From positions 124,001 to 188,000 of the forward strand of contig NZ_JANLCN010000002.1 in NCBI RefSeq assembly GCF_024979255.1: DNA of 64,000 nucleotides, written 5' to 3'. Made by a program: the position numbers and the translations under genes. Every line of letters starts with the position of its first letter. The first letter of the stretch is position 1. The DNA is from Herbiconiux moechotypicola (GTDB lineage Bacteria > Actinomycetota > Actinomycetes > Actinomycetales > Microbacteriaceae). The notes under the pieces are model-generated. The model was not told the origin of the DNA. It did no database searches and worked only from the letters and a program-made list of their open reading frames with translations. Shown here piece by piece: positions 41,941-50,167 of the stretch.

Positions 41941-42702
41941 ATGGCCACCACCAGCAGCACCGAATCCGAAGAGCGCCGCGCGCAGCTGCTCACCATCCTC
42001 GAGCGCGACAACGTCATCCGCCTGGCCGAGGCCGCGGAGTCGCTCGGCGTCTCGGCGATGACCATCCGGCGCGATCTGGCCGACCTCGAGGCCGACGGCA
42101 TGCTGCGCCGGGTGCGCGGCGGAGCCATCTCCGTCATCGGCCCCCGCCCCTACAGCGACCGTCAGTCGGTGCACTCGCGGGCGAAGGACATCATCGCCGA
42201 GAAGGCGCTCGCCTTCGTGCCCCGCTTCGGCTCGGTGGCCTTCGATGCCTCCACCACGGTCGGCACGCTCGCCGCCCGGGTCGGCCCGCGCTCCGGTCTC
42301 GTGGCGAGCACGAACTGCTACCCCACCTACGCCACCCTCAAGGGCACCCACGGGGTCACCCCCATCCTCATCGGCGGCGAGACCGAGGAGTCGACCGACA
42401 CCTTCGTGGGCCCGCTCGCCGTGCAGGCAGCGGAGTCGCTGCGGTACCTGCGCTTCTTCTCCTCGGCGAGCGCCGTCGACTCGAGCTTCGGCACCACCGA
42501 GGTGTCGCTCGCCGAGGCACAGATGAAGCGCGCTTTCGCCCGGGTGTCGAAGGAGGTGGTGCTCTGCGTCGACTCCTCGAAGCTGCAGCAGGAGGCCACC
42601 GCCGCGTCGCTCGAGCTGGGGCGCGTGTCGGTGCTCATCACCGAGCTGGCGCCGGGCGACTCGCGGCTCGACGAGTTCAGGGACGTCGTCGAGGTGAGGT
42701 GA
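41941..42702 (+). CDS. DeoR-family regulator (RhaR-like)
   Basis: A 253-residue DeoR repressor. HTH: RRAQLLTILERDNVIRLAEAAESLGVSAMTIRRDLADLEADGMLRRVRGGAI (about 12-63). The effector domain has FDASTTVGTLAARV, IGGETEESTDTFVGPLA, FSSASAVDSSFGTTE (here V-D-S-S, near the usual G-x-x) and LCVDSSKL. DeoR proteins sense phosphorylated sugars; L-rhamnulose-1-P is the logical inducer. It is divergent from the transporter operon and upstream of the aldolase/dehydrogenase operon, with matching TGTTAC boxes at all three promoters. Confidence 0.85.
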   Translation: MATTSSTESEERRAQLLTILERDNVIRLAEAAESLGVSAMTIRRDLADLEADGMLRRVRGGAISVIGPRPYSDRQSVHSRAKDIIAEKALAFVPRFGSVAFDASTTVGTLAARVGPRSGLVASTNCYPTYATLKGTHGVTPILIGGETEESTDTFVGPLAVQAAESLRYLRFFSSASAVDSSFGTTEVSLAEAQMKRAFARVSKEVVLCVDSSKLQQEATAASLELGRVSVLITELAPGDSRLDEFRDVVEVR

Positions 42703-42745
42703 GCGCATCCGGGGCCCGTGCATCCGGAGTTCACGCATTCGTGTC

Positions 42746-42802
42746 TTGTCCGCGACGTGATTACTTGTTACATTTCACATCGAAACGCACGTTTCGTAAC
42801 AA
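42746..42802 (+). promoter_or_regulatory. promoter and operators of the aldolase/dehydrogenase-rhaB2 operon
   Basis: TTGTCC (42746-42751), 17 bases, TACATT (42769-42774). TGTTACATTTC (42766-42776) overlies the -10, exactly as in the divergent transporter promoter. The perfect palindrome CGAAACGCACGTTTCG (42781-42796) follows at the start point, and TTGTTAC/GTAACAA (42765-42771 and 42796-42802) form a wider dyad. Confidence 0.75.
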
Positions 42803-42844
42803 CCACAGCCGACATCGAGGTCGGACCATGAGCGGATTGAGGCC

Positions 42845-44878
42845 ATGAGCGACACCAGAGCAGAACTCGTCGGGCGGTCGAACCGCCTGGGGAGCGACCC
42901 GAAGAACACCAACTACGCCGGCGGCAACACCTCTGCGAAGGGCGTCGACACCGACCCCGTCACGGGCGAGCCGGTCGAGCTGATCTGGGTGAAGGGCTCG
43001 GGCGGAGACCTCGGCACCCTCACCGAGGCGGGCCTCGCGGTGCTGCGACTCGACCGCTTCCGCGCCCTGCAGAACGTCTACCCCGGCATCGACCGCGAAG
43101 ACGAGATGGTCGCGGCCTTCGACTACTGCCTGCACGGCAAGGGCGGCGCGGCCCCCTCGATCGACACCTCGATGCACGCGCTCGTCGACGCCGACCACGT
43201 CGACCACCTGCACCCCGACTCCGGCATCGCGATCGCCACCGCGGCCGACGGTGAAGCCCTCACCGCGACCATCTTCGGCGACAAGGTCGTCTGGGTGCCG
43301 TGGCGCCGGCCCGGTTTCCAGCTCGGGCTCGACATCGCCGCCATCAAGCGCGACAACCCGGATGCGGTGGGCTGCATCCTGGGCGGCCACGGCATCACCG
43401 CGTGGGGCGACACGAGCGAGGAGTGCGAGAAGAACTCGCTCTGGATCATCGACACCGCCGCCGCCTACATCGCCGAGCACGGCGTGGCGGAACCCTTCGG
43501 CGCCGTCGTGCCCGGCTACGAGGCCCTGCCCGAGGCCGAGCGCCACGCCAAGGCGGCGGCCCTGGCCCCCACCATCCGCGGCATCGCCTCGCGCGACAAG
43601 GTGATGGTGGGCGACTACAACGACTCGCCCGAGGTGCTGGAGTTCCTCTCCCGCGAGAAGCTGCTGCCGCTGGCCGAGCTCGGCACCAGCTGCCCCGACC
43701 ACTTCCTGCGCACCAAGGTGAAGCCGATGGTGCTCGACCTGCCCGCCTCGGCCGGCATCGAGGAGTCGATCGCGCGCCTCAAGGAGCTGCACGAGCTCTA
43801 CCGCGCCGACTACCAGGCCTACTACGACGCCCACGCCGACGCGTCGTCGCCCGCCATCCGCGGCGCCGACCCGCTCATCGTGCTGGTGCCGGGTGTCGGC
43901 ATGTTCAGCTACGGCGCCAACAAGCAGACCGCGCGCGTGGCCGGCGAGTTCTACCGCAACGCCATCAACGTGATGCGCGGCGCGGAGGCGCTCTCGACCT
44001 ACACCCCCATCTCCGACGAGGAGAAGTTCCGCATCGAGTACTGGGCGCTCGAAGAGGCGAAGCTGCAGCGCATGCCGAAGCCGAAGACGCACCAGGGCCG
44101 CATCGCCTTCGTCACCGGTGCCGCCTCCGGCATCGGCAAGGCCATCGCCACCCGGCTGGCCGCCGAGGGCGCCTGCGTGGTGGTGGCCGACCTCGACCTC
44201 GAGAAGGCGCAGGCCGCCGCGGCCGAGATCGGCAACGCCGATGTCGCGGTGGGCGTGGCCGCGAACGTGGCCGACGCGGCCGCCGTGCAGGCCGCCCTCG
44301 ACGCGGCCGTGCTCGCCTTCGGCGGCGTCGACCTCGTGGTGAACAACGCGGGCCTGTCGATCGCGAAGACCCTGCTCGAGACCACGGAGGCCGACTGGGA
44401 CCTGCTGCACGACGTCATGTCGAAGGGCTCCTTCCTCGTCTCGCGCGCCGCGGCGTCGGTGCTCATCGAGCAGGGCCTCGGCGGCGACATCGTGTACATC
44501 TCGTCGAAGAACTCGGTGTTCGCCGGCCCCAAGAACATCGCCTACTCGGCCACCAAGGCCGACCAGGCCCACCAGGTGCGGCTGCTCGCCGCCGAGCTCG
44601 GCGAGTTCGGCGTGCGCGTGAACGGCATCAACCCCGACGGCGTCGTGCGCGGCTCGGGCATCTTCTCCTCGGGCTGGGGCGCCGACCGCGCCAAGACCTA
44701 CGGGGTGAAGGAGGAGGACCTCGGTCAGTTCTACGCCGACCGCACCCTCCTCAAGCGCGAGGTGGTGCCCGAGAGCGTGGCCGACGCGGTGTTCGTGCTC
44801 ACCGGCCCGGAGCTCAGCCGAACCACCGGCGTGCACATCCCGGTCGACTCCGGCGTCGCCGCCGCGTTCCTGCGGTAG
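42845..44878 (+). CDS. rhaEW: bifunctional rhamnulose-1-phosphate aldolase / lactaldehyde dehydrogenase
   Basis: A 677-residue fusion. Residues about 1-400 form a class II aldolase domain: YAGGNTSAKG, DHLHPDSG with zinc ligands His121 and His123, and LGGHGITAWG with His182. Residues about 417-677 form an SDR: TGAASGIGK (424-432), VNNAG (499-503), and the Tyr567/Lys571 pair in YSATK. It would split L-rhamnulose-1-P into DHAP and L-lactaldehyde and oxidise the aldehyde to L-lactate. This fusion is known in actinobacterial and some other rhamnose loci. The first domain is longer than a lone RhaD, as usual for the fusion. Six bases separate it from rhamnulokinase 2. Confidence 0.9.
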   Translation: MSDTRAELVGRSNRLGSDPKNTNYAGGNTSAKGVDTDPVTGEPVELIWVKGSGGDLGTLTEAGLAVLRLDRFRALQNVYPGIDREDEMVAAFDYCLHGKGGAAPSIDTSMHALVDADHVDHLHPDSGIAIATAADGEALTATIFGDKVVWVPWRRPGFQLGLDIAAIKRDNPDAVGCILGGHGITAWGDTSEECEKNSLWIIDTAAAYIAEHGVAEPFGAVVPGYEALPEAERHAKAAALAPTIRGIASRDKVMVGDYNDSPEVLEFLSREKLLPLAELGTSCPDHFLRTKVKPMVLDLPASAGIEESIARLKELHELYRADYQAYYDAHADASSPAIRGADPLIVLVPGVGMFSYGANKQTARVAGEFYRNAINVMRGAEALSTYTPISDEEKFRIEYWALEEAKLQRMPKPKTHQGRIAFVTGAASGIGKAIATRLAAEGACVVVADLDLEKAQAAAAEIGNADVAVGVAANVADAAAVQAALDAAVLAFGGVDLVVNNAGLSIAKTLLETTEADWDLLHDVMSKGSFLVSRAAASVLIEQGLGGDIVYISSKNSVFAGPKNIAYSATKADQAHQVRLLAAELGEFGVRVNGINPDGVVRGSGIFSSGWGADRAKTYGVKEEDLGQFYADRTLLKREVVPESVADAVFVLTGPELSRTTGVHIPVDSGVAAAFLR

Positions 44879-44884
44879 CCGGCC

Positions 44885-46339
44885 GTGCCGAACGGATCCG
44901 TCGCCGCCATCGATCTGGGGGCGACGAGCGGGCGCGTGGTCGTGGGGCGGATCGCCTCGGGTGCGGGTGCCGGCTCGGTCTCGCTCGAGATCGTGCAGCG
45001 CTTTCCGAACAACCCCGTGCACCACTGGGAGGGCAGCGCCGAGGGGCTGCACTGGAACCTGCTCGAGCAGTACCGCGCCATCAGGATCGGGCTGCGCGCC
45101 GCACTGAAGTCGGAGGGTGCGCTCGCGAGCGCCGCTGTCGACTCGTGGGGGCTCGACTACGGGCTGCTGCGGGCGGGCGGCGAGCTCGCCGGCAACCCCT
45201 TCCACTACCGCGACGAGCGCACGGCGCGCGGGGTGGAGGCGGTGTCGGCGCTCGTCTCCGACGAGGAGCTCTACGCGATCAACGGGCTGCAGTTCATGCC
45301 CATCAACTCGGTGTACCAGCTCGCCGATGACCGCCTGCAGGGGCGGTTGACGGCGGAGTCGCGGGCGTTGCTCATCCCCGACCTCATCACCTACTGGCTC
45401 ACCGGGCAGCTCGTGGCCGAGCGCACCAACGCCTCGACCACTGGGCTGCTCGACGTGACCACGCGGGCGTGGGCGACCTCGTTGTTCTCCCGGTTGGGGC
45501 TGCCGACGGGGCTGTTCCCGACGCTGGTCGATCCCGGCACCTCGGTCGGGCCGCTGCTGCCGGGGCTCGCCGCCGAGGTGGGCGCGTCGATCCCGGTGCA
45601 CACCGTGGGGTCGCACGACACCGCATCGGCGGTGGTGGGGCTTCCCGTCACCGACGAGTCGTTCGCCTACGTGTCGTGCGGCACCTGGGCGCTGGTGGGC
45701 GTCGAGCTCGAGCAGCCGGTGCTCACCGAGGCCGGCCGCCTCGAGAACTTCACCAACGAGGGCGGCGTCGACGGGCGCATCCGGTACCTCAAGAACATCA
45801 TGGGGCTGTGGATCCAGTCGGAGAGCATCCGCACCTGGGAGCACGAGGGGCAGACCATCGACCTGCCCGTACTGCTCGCCGAGGCGGCCGCTCTGCCCGG
45901 AGGGTCGCACTTCGACGCGAACCACCCGCGGCTGCTCGCGCCCGGCGACATGCCGGCGCGCATCGCCGAGTGCTGCGAGGAGGCCGGGCAGCCGGTGCCG
46001 CGCACGCCCGCGGAGTTCGTGCGCGCCATCAACGAGAGCCTGGCCGATGCGTTCGCGGCGGCCGTGCACTCGGCGGCGGCGCTCTCGGGCAAAGACGTAC
46101 GGGTGGTGCACATCGCCGGCGGCGGGTCGCAGAACGAACTGCTCTGCCAGCTCGCGGCCGACCGGCTCGGGTTGCCCGTCGTGGCAGGGCCCGTGGAGGC
46201 CACCGCGCTCGGCAACGTGCTCGTGCAGGCGCGCGCGGTGGGGCTCGTGCCCGCCGACGGCTCGCTCGAGTCGCTCCGCGCTCTCGTCGCCGCGAGCGCC
46301 CACACCCGCCGTTACGAGCCCCGCGCCCGCACATCCTGA
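44885..46339 (+). CDS. rhaB: rhamnulokinase 2
   Basis: A 484-residue FGGY kinase collinear with rhamnulokinase 1: AAIDLGATSGRVVVG (Asp10), GLHWNLLEQYRAI, AAVDSWGLDYGLL, NPFHYRDERTARGVEAV, NGLQFMPINSVYQL, VGSHDTASAVVG, VSCGTWALVGVE, NFTNEGGVDGRIRYLKN and IAGGGSQNELLCQLAADRLG. Start GTG 44885. It shares the promoter of the aldolase/dehydrogenase, so this copy is probably the main partner in the pathway, with copy 1 linked to rhaI. Confidence 0.92.
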   Translation: MPNGSVAAIDLGATSGRVVVGRIASGAGAGSVSLEIVQRFPNNPVHHWEGSAEGLHWNLLEQYRAIRIGLRAALKSEGALASAAVDSWGLDYGLLRAGGELAGNPFHYRDERTARGVEAVSALVSDEELYAINGLQFMPINSVYQLADDRLQGRLTAESRALLIPDLITYWLTGQLVAERTNASTTGLLDVTTRAWATSLFSRLGLPTGLFPTLVDPGTSVGPLLPGLAAEVGASIPVHTVGSHDTASAVVGLPVTDESFAYVSCGTWALVGVELEQPVLTEAGRLENFTNEGGVDGRIRYLKNIMGLWIQSESIRTWEHEGQTIDLPVLLAEAAALPGGSHFDANHPRLLAPGDMPARIAECCEEAGQPVPRTPAEFVRAINESLADAFAAAVHSAAALSGKDVRVVHIAGGGSQNELLCQLAADRLGLPVVAGPVEATALGNVLVQARAVGLVPADGSLESLRALVAASAHTRRYEPRARTS

Positions 46340-46472
46340 TCGCGGCGGCCCACCCAGCCCGCCGCCGACCCCCCTCCTCCCGCCCCCTGACCACGTCGGC
46401 CCACCCGGCTGCCCGGTGACCAGCCCACCCCCACCGCGCATCCCCGCACCCCACCCCGCACCCGCGTGCTGT

Positions 46473-46526
46473 GAACCGCCAGAAAGTTGTGGATGCGGGG
46501 GTTCAGTGAAGGAGTTTTGGCGGGTC
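46473..46526. repeat. palindromic element, family B copy 2 (terminator?)
   Basis: Degenerate 13-base arms (46473-46485 and 46514-46526, 10 of 13 paired) share CCGCCAGAAAGT and TGGCGG words and an inner GAAGGA with copy 1 at 27673-27729. It follows rhamnulokinase 2. The rest of the 336-base gap 46340-46675 is GC-rich and contains several GGATGCG words but no gene. Confidence 0.6.
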
Positions 46527-46675
46527 GTAGGAGGTGGGGAAGGGGCTGGGGGATAGCGGCGCGGCGAAGGTATGCAGGTGGAGCCGGAGCTGGGCATGCG
46601 GGTGAGCGCGGGATGCGCGAGGCTGGATGCGGGCGGGGATGCGCGAAGCGGGTGGGATGACGGGATAATCGGAGG

Positions 46676-47728
46676 ATGCCGGCTGCGAACGTGCGCGATG
46701 TCGCCGCCCTCGCGGGCGTGTCGGTGGGGACGGTGTCGAACGTGCTCACCGGCACCAAGCGCGTGTCGCCCGCGACCGAGCGCCGCGTGCTCGACGCCAT
46801 CGAGAGCCTCGGGTTCGTGCGCAACGACGCGGCACGACAGCTGCGGGTGGGGCACTCGAGCACGGTCGGGTTCATCGTTCTCGACGTGGCGAACCCCTTC
46901 TTCACCGACGTCGCCTCGGGCGCCGAGGAGGAGCTCGCACCCGCACGCCGCCCCCTGCTGCTCGCCGACGGCCGCGAGAGCGCGGAGCGCCAGTTGTCCT
47001 ATCTCGAGCTGTTCGAGGAGCAGCGGGTGTCGGGCCTGCTCATCACACCGGTCGGCGATCTGCGCGCCCGGCTCGAGCGAGTGCGATCACGCGGCATCCC
47101 GGTGGTGCTGGTCGACCACCACGACGACGCCTGGCCGTTCCCCTCGGTGTCGGTCGACGACCGCAGGGGCGGCGAGCTCGCGATGGGGCATCTGCTCGAC
47201 ACCGGCAGTCGGCGGCCCGCCTACCTGAGCGGGCCCTCCGCGATCCCCCAGATGCACGCCCGGTGGCAGGGCGCCCAGGCCGCCGCGGCCGCGCGCGGCG
47301 TCGCCGCACCGCTGCTGCTCGAGCTCGACTCCACCAACGCCGCGGCGGGCCGGGCCGGTGCGCGGCGGCTGCTCGACCTGCCCGCGGCATCGCGCCCCGA
47401 CGCCGTTTTTGCGGCGAACGACCTCATCGCGCTCGGTGTGCTGCAGGCGCTCACGCTCGCCGGCGTGCGGGTGCCCGATGACATCGCCCTCGTCGGCTAC
47501 GACGACATCGCGTTCGCCGAGACCGCGGCGATCCCGCTCACCTCGGTGCGGCAGCCCGCCGCCGAGATGGGCCGCGCCGCCGCAGGGCTGCTGCTCGGCG
47601 CCCTGGACGGGTCGACTCCTGATGCCGACGACACCCAGCCCGCAGCGGGCGCCACCGCCACCGAGGCCGCTCCCCCGCGCATCCGCTTCGACCCGGAGCT
47701 GATCGCCCGCGCTTCGACCGCACGCTGA
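46676..47728 (+). CDS. LacI-family regulator
   Basis: A 350-residue LacI/GalR protein. HTH NVRDVAALAGVSVGTVSNVLTGTKRVS (about 5-31), ligand domain VGFIVLDVANPFFTDVASGAE, LLITPVGDLRARL, VFAANDLIALGVLQAL, LVGYDDIAFAETAAIPLTSVRQP. A 25-residue Ala/Thr/Asp-rich insert precedes the final strand. The ATG directly follows GGAGG with no spacer; GTG 46691 is an alternative. It belongs to the same subgroup as the LacI protein at 33707-34714 by pattern. Its target is not obvious: no sugar gene follows in the same direction. Confidence 0.83.
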   Translation: MPAANVRDVAALAGVSVGTVSNVLTGTKRVSPATERRVLDAIESLGFVRNDAARQLRVGHSSTVGFIVLDVANPFFTDVASGAEEELAPARRPLLLADGRESAERQLSYLELFEEQRVSGLLITPVGDLRARLERVRSRGIPVVLVDHHDDAWPFPSVSVDDRRGGELAMGHLLDTGSRRPAYLSGPSAIPQMHARWQGAQAAAAARGVAAPLLLELDSTNAAAGRAGARRLLDLPAASRPDAVFAANDLIALGVLQALTLAGVRVPDDIALVGYDDIAFAETAAIPLTSVRQPAAEMGRAAAGLLLGALDGSTPDADDTQPAAGATATEAAPPRIRFDPELIARASTAR

Positions 47729-47783
47729 GCCACCCGTCGCGTCCGTCCAGCCCGACCCACCCGAAGGCACCGGATGCGCCGCC

Positions 47784-49061
47784 TCAGTCGGCGCGCAGGA
47801 GCCCGCGACGATGCAGCACCAACGCCACCACGGCGGCGGCGAGCGCCGGCACGCCGCCCGACACGAGCATCCCGATCTGCGGCCCGACCGCCTCGACGAA
47901 CGTTCCCATGAGCGGGCCGCCGACCGCCTGGCCGCCGAGCAGCACGAGCATGTACAGCGCCATCACGCGGCCGCGCACGGCCATGTTCGTCGACATCTGC
48001 ACGAGCGTGTTGGCCGCGGTGATGAACAGCAGCCACGCGAATCCCGAGACCACGAGCGTGGCCCCGAAGGCGAGCTCGGCGGGCATCAACCCCGCCACCC
48101 CCTGCGCCACCCCGTACACCGCGGCCATCGCCACCACCGTGCGCAACCGCACCGCGCGCCGCCGCGTCGACAGCAGCGCACCCGTGAGCGCACCCACCGC
48201 GACCAGGGTGTTGAAGAGCCCGTACCCACCCGCGCCCGTCGAGAACACGTCGTCGGCGTAGGCCGCAAGCAGCACGGGCAGGTTCTGTCCGAACACGGCG
48301 ATGACGGCGAGCAGCACGATGGTCCAGAGGATGGCGGGCTTCGCGAGCGAGTAGCGGATGCCCTCGCGCAGCTGGCCCTTGGCCCGCACCGCGCGAGGTG
48401 CCCGGTGCAGTTCGGCGAGGTTCATGCGCGAGAGCGCGAGCACCACGAGGGCGCAGGCGAGGGCGTTCACCGCGAACGACCAGCCGGCCCCCACCGCCAC
48501 GAGCAGCGCCCCGCTCACCGCCGGGCCGATGAGGGCGCCGAGCTGGAAGGTGCTCGAGTTGAGCGAGATCGCGTTGCGCAGCAGCGACGGGCCCACGAGC
48601 TCGTTGGTGAACACCTGGCGCGCCGGGTTGTCGACCACCGTGATGAGGCCGAGCACCACGGCCACCACGTACACGTGCCACACCTCGATCCAGCCCGTGA
48701 GGGCCAGCACCGCGAGGGCCGCGCTGGTGAGCGCGGAGGCGCTCTGCGTGATCATGAGCAGCGTGTGCTTCGGGTAGCGGTCGACGATGAGGCCGCCGAG
48801 CAGTCCGAGCACGAGCATCGGCGCGAACTGCAGTGCGGTGGTGACGCCGACGGCGACCACGCTGCCCGAGAGCTCGAGCACCAGCCAGTCCTGCGCGATG
48901 CGCTGCATCCAGAGCGCGGTGAGCGCCACCAGCGAGGTGCCCGCGAAGATGCGGTAGTTGCGCACGCTCAGCGAGAGCAGCGTGTGCTTCCACGGCGGGC
49001 GCGTGGCGAGCACGGTGATGGGTTCGGTGGCGGGCGAGGGGGCGGCGAGCGTCGAGGTCAC
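47784..49061 (-). CDS. MFS exporter (EntS/MFS_3 type)
   Basis: A 425-residue major facilitator with about twelve helices and a cytoplasmic lead of about 30 residues. LSVRNYRIFAGTSLVALTALWMQRIAQDWLVLEL, then GGLIVDRYPKHTLL (A-motif) and NPARQVFTNELVGPSLLRNAISLNSSTFQLGALIGPA are typical of the EntS-like (MFS_3) group, which exports siderophores or drugs. GTG 49061 start. Divergent from a LysR gene with 97 bases between (or 79 from the GTG). Substrate unknown. Confidence 0.83.
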   Translation of the reverse strand: MTSTLAAPSPATEPITVLATRPPWKHTLLSLSVRNYRIFAGTSLVALTALWMQRIAQDWLVLELSGSVVAVGVTTALQFAPMLVLGLLGGLIVDRYPKHTLLMITQSASALTSAALAVLALTGWIEVWHVYVVAVVLGLITVVDNPARQVFTNELVGPSLLRNAISLNSSTFQLGALIGPAVSGALLVAVGAGWSFAVNALACALVVLALSRMNLAELHRAPRAVRAKGQLREGIRYSLAKPAILWTIVLLAVIAVFGQNLPVLLAAYADDVFSTGAGGYGLFNTLVAVGALTGALLSTRRRAVRLRTVVAMAAVYGVAQGVAGLMPAELAFGATLVVSGFAWLLFITAANTLVQMSTNMAVRGRVMALYMLVLLGGQAVGGPLMGTFVEAVGPQIGMLVSGGVPALAAAVVALVLHRRGLLRAD

Positions 49062-49143
49062 GTATGAGGGTCCTGGTTCCGTAGTTCTTCATCGACGTTA
49101 ACGTTTCCGCGGCCATTCGCTGCCATAATCGTCCCTATAAGTG

Positions 49144-49162
49144 CCATTGGATATTCGAATGG
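49144..49162. promoter_or_regulatory. dyad at the LysR start
   Basis: CCATT (49144-49148) and AATGG (49158-49162) with a central ATTCGAAT palindrome overlap the candidate ATG. LysR proteins bind such T-N11-A dyads. If this is the operator, the true start is more likely GTG 49174. Confidence 0.35.
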
Positions 49163-50046
49163 AGCGCGCATCCGTGTTCGACCCCGCACTGCTGGCCACC
49201 TTCCTCGCCGTGGCCGAGACCCACTCCTTCACCCGCGCCGCCGAGCAGCTCGGGCTCAGCCAGCCCACCGTCAGCCAGCAGGTGCGCAAGCTCGAGAACG
49301 CGGCCGGCCGCATCCTCATCAGCCGCGACACCCGCGACTTCGTGCTCACCGACAACGGCGACGCGATGGCCGGCTTCGCCCGCACCATCCTGGCCGCGAA
49401 CGCGGCGGCGTCGAGCTACTTCACCGGGTCGGCCATGCGCGGGCGCCTGCGGTTCGGCGCCGCCGACGACCTCGCGGCCACGCAGCTGCCGCGCATCCTG
49501 AGGCACTTCAGGCAGCTGCACCCGCAGATCAACCTCGAGCTGACGGTGAACCAGAGCGTGCCGCTGTACCGCCGGCTCAAGGCGGGGCACCTCGACCTCA
49601 TCTTCATCAAGCAGATCCCGGATGCGGGCGACCCCAACCTGCCCGAGACCGGCACCGTCGTGCGGCGCGACACCCTCGTGTGGATGGCCGAGGAGCGCAC
49701 GGTGATCGAACCCGGCGACCCCGTGCCGCTCATCGCCTACCAGGCCCCCTCGATCTCGCGGCGGCTCGCGATCGACGCGCTCGAGGCGGCGGGCCGCACC
49801 TGGCGCATCACGTGCAACACGCGTGAGGTGAACGGGATGCTCGCGGCGGTGCGGGCGGGCATCGGCATCGCTCCGCACCCGCACACCCTCATCCCCGACG
49901 ACCTCGTGAAGGTGAGCAACCGCTTCTCGCTGCCCGACCTGGGCGAGGTCGACTTCACGCTGCTGTCGAACCCATCGGCGCCGGCCGAGGCCGTGGACGC
50001 GCTGAAGTCGGCCATCATGGGCCGCACTCTCAGCCGCACGACCTGA
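49159..50046 (+). CDS. LysR-family regulator
   Basis: A 295-residue LysR regulator. The HTH FDPALLATFLAVAETHSFTRAAEQLGLSQPTVSQQVRKLE is at the N-terminus and two effector lobes follow (GRLRFGAADDLAATQLPRIL, INLELTVNQSVPLYRRLKAGHLDLIF). It probably controls the divergent MFS exporter. Three starts are possible: GTG 49141, ATG 49159 and GTG 49174, the last with GGAG 9 bases upstream. Confidence 0.85.
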   Translation: MERASVFDPALLATFLAVAETHSFTRAAEQLGLSQPTVSQQVRKLENAAGRILISRDTRDFVLTDNGDAMAGFARTILAANAAASSYFTGSAMRGRLRFGAADDLAATQLPRILRHFRQLHPQINLELTVNQSVPLYRRLKAGHLDLIFIKQIPDAGDPNLPETGTVVRRDTLVWMAEERTVIEPGDPVPLIAYQAPSISRRLAIDALEAAGRTWRITCNTREVNGMLAAVRAGIGIAPHPHTLIPDDLVKVSNRFSLPDLGEVDFTLLSNPSAPAEAVDALKSAIMGRTLSRTT

Positions 50047-50120
50047 GCGCCGCGCCGCGTGGCCGCATCCTGTTCACAGGCGCAAGGGTGGGTGCTCGCG
50101 TGCCGCTCACGCCGTCGGAT

Positions 50121-50138
50121 GCGCGCATTCTTGCGCGT
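50121..50138. terminator. weak bidirectional hairpin
   Basis: CGCGC (50122-50126), 6 bases, GCGCG (50133-50137) lies between the convergent LysR and PfkB genes. Short, so low confidence. Confidence 0.3.
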
Positions 50139-50167
50139 GCGAACCCGACGCCGGGCGGATGTAGGGA

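Noticed and set aside
42761-46855. A 1364-codon minus-strand frame across the aldolase/dehydrogenase and rhaB2
   Set aside because: Composition (Arg, Gly, Val, His rich) and exact antisense position to two well-supported enzymes show it is a shadow frame.
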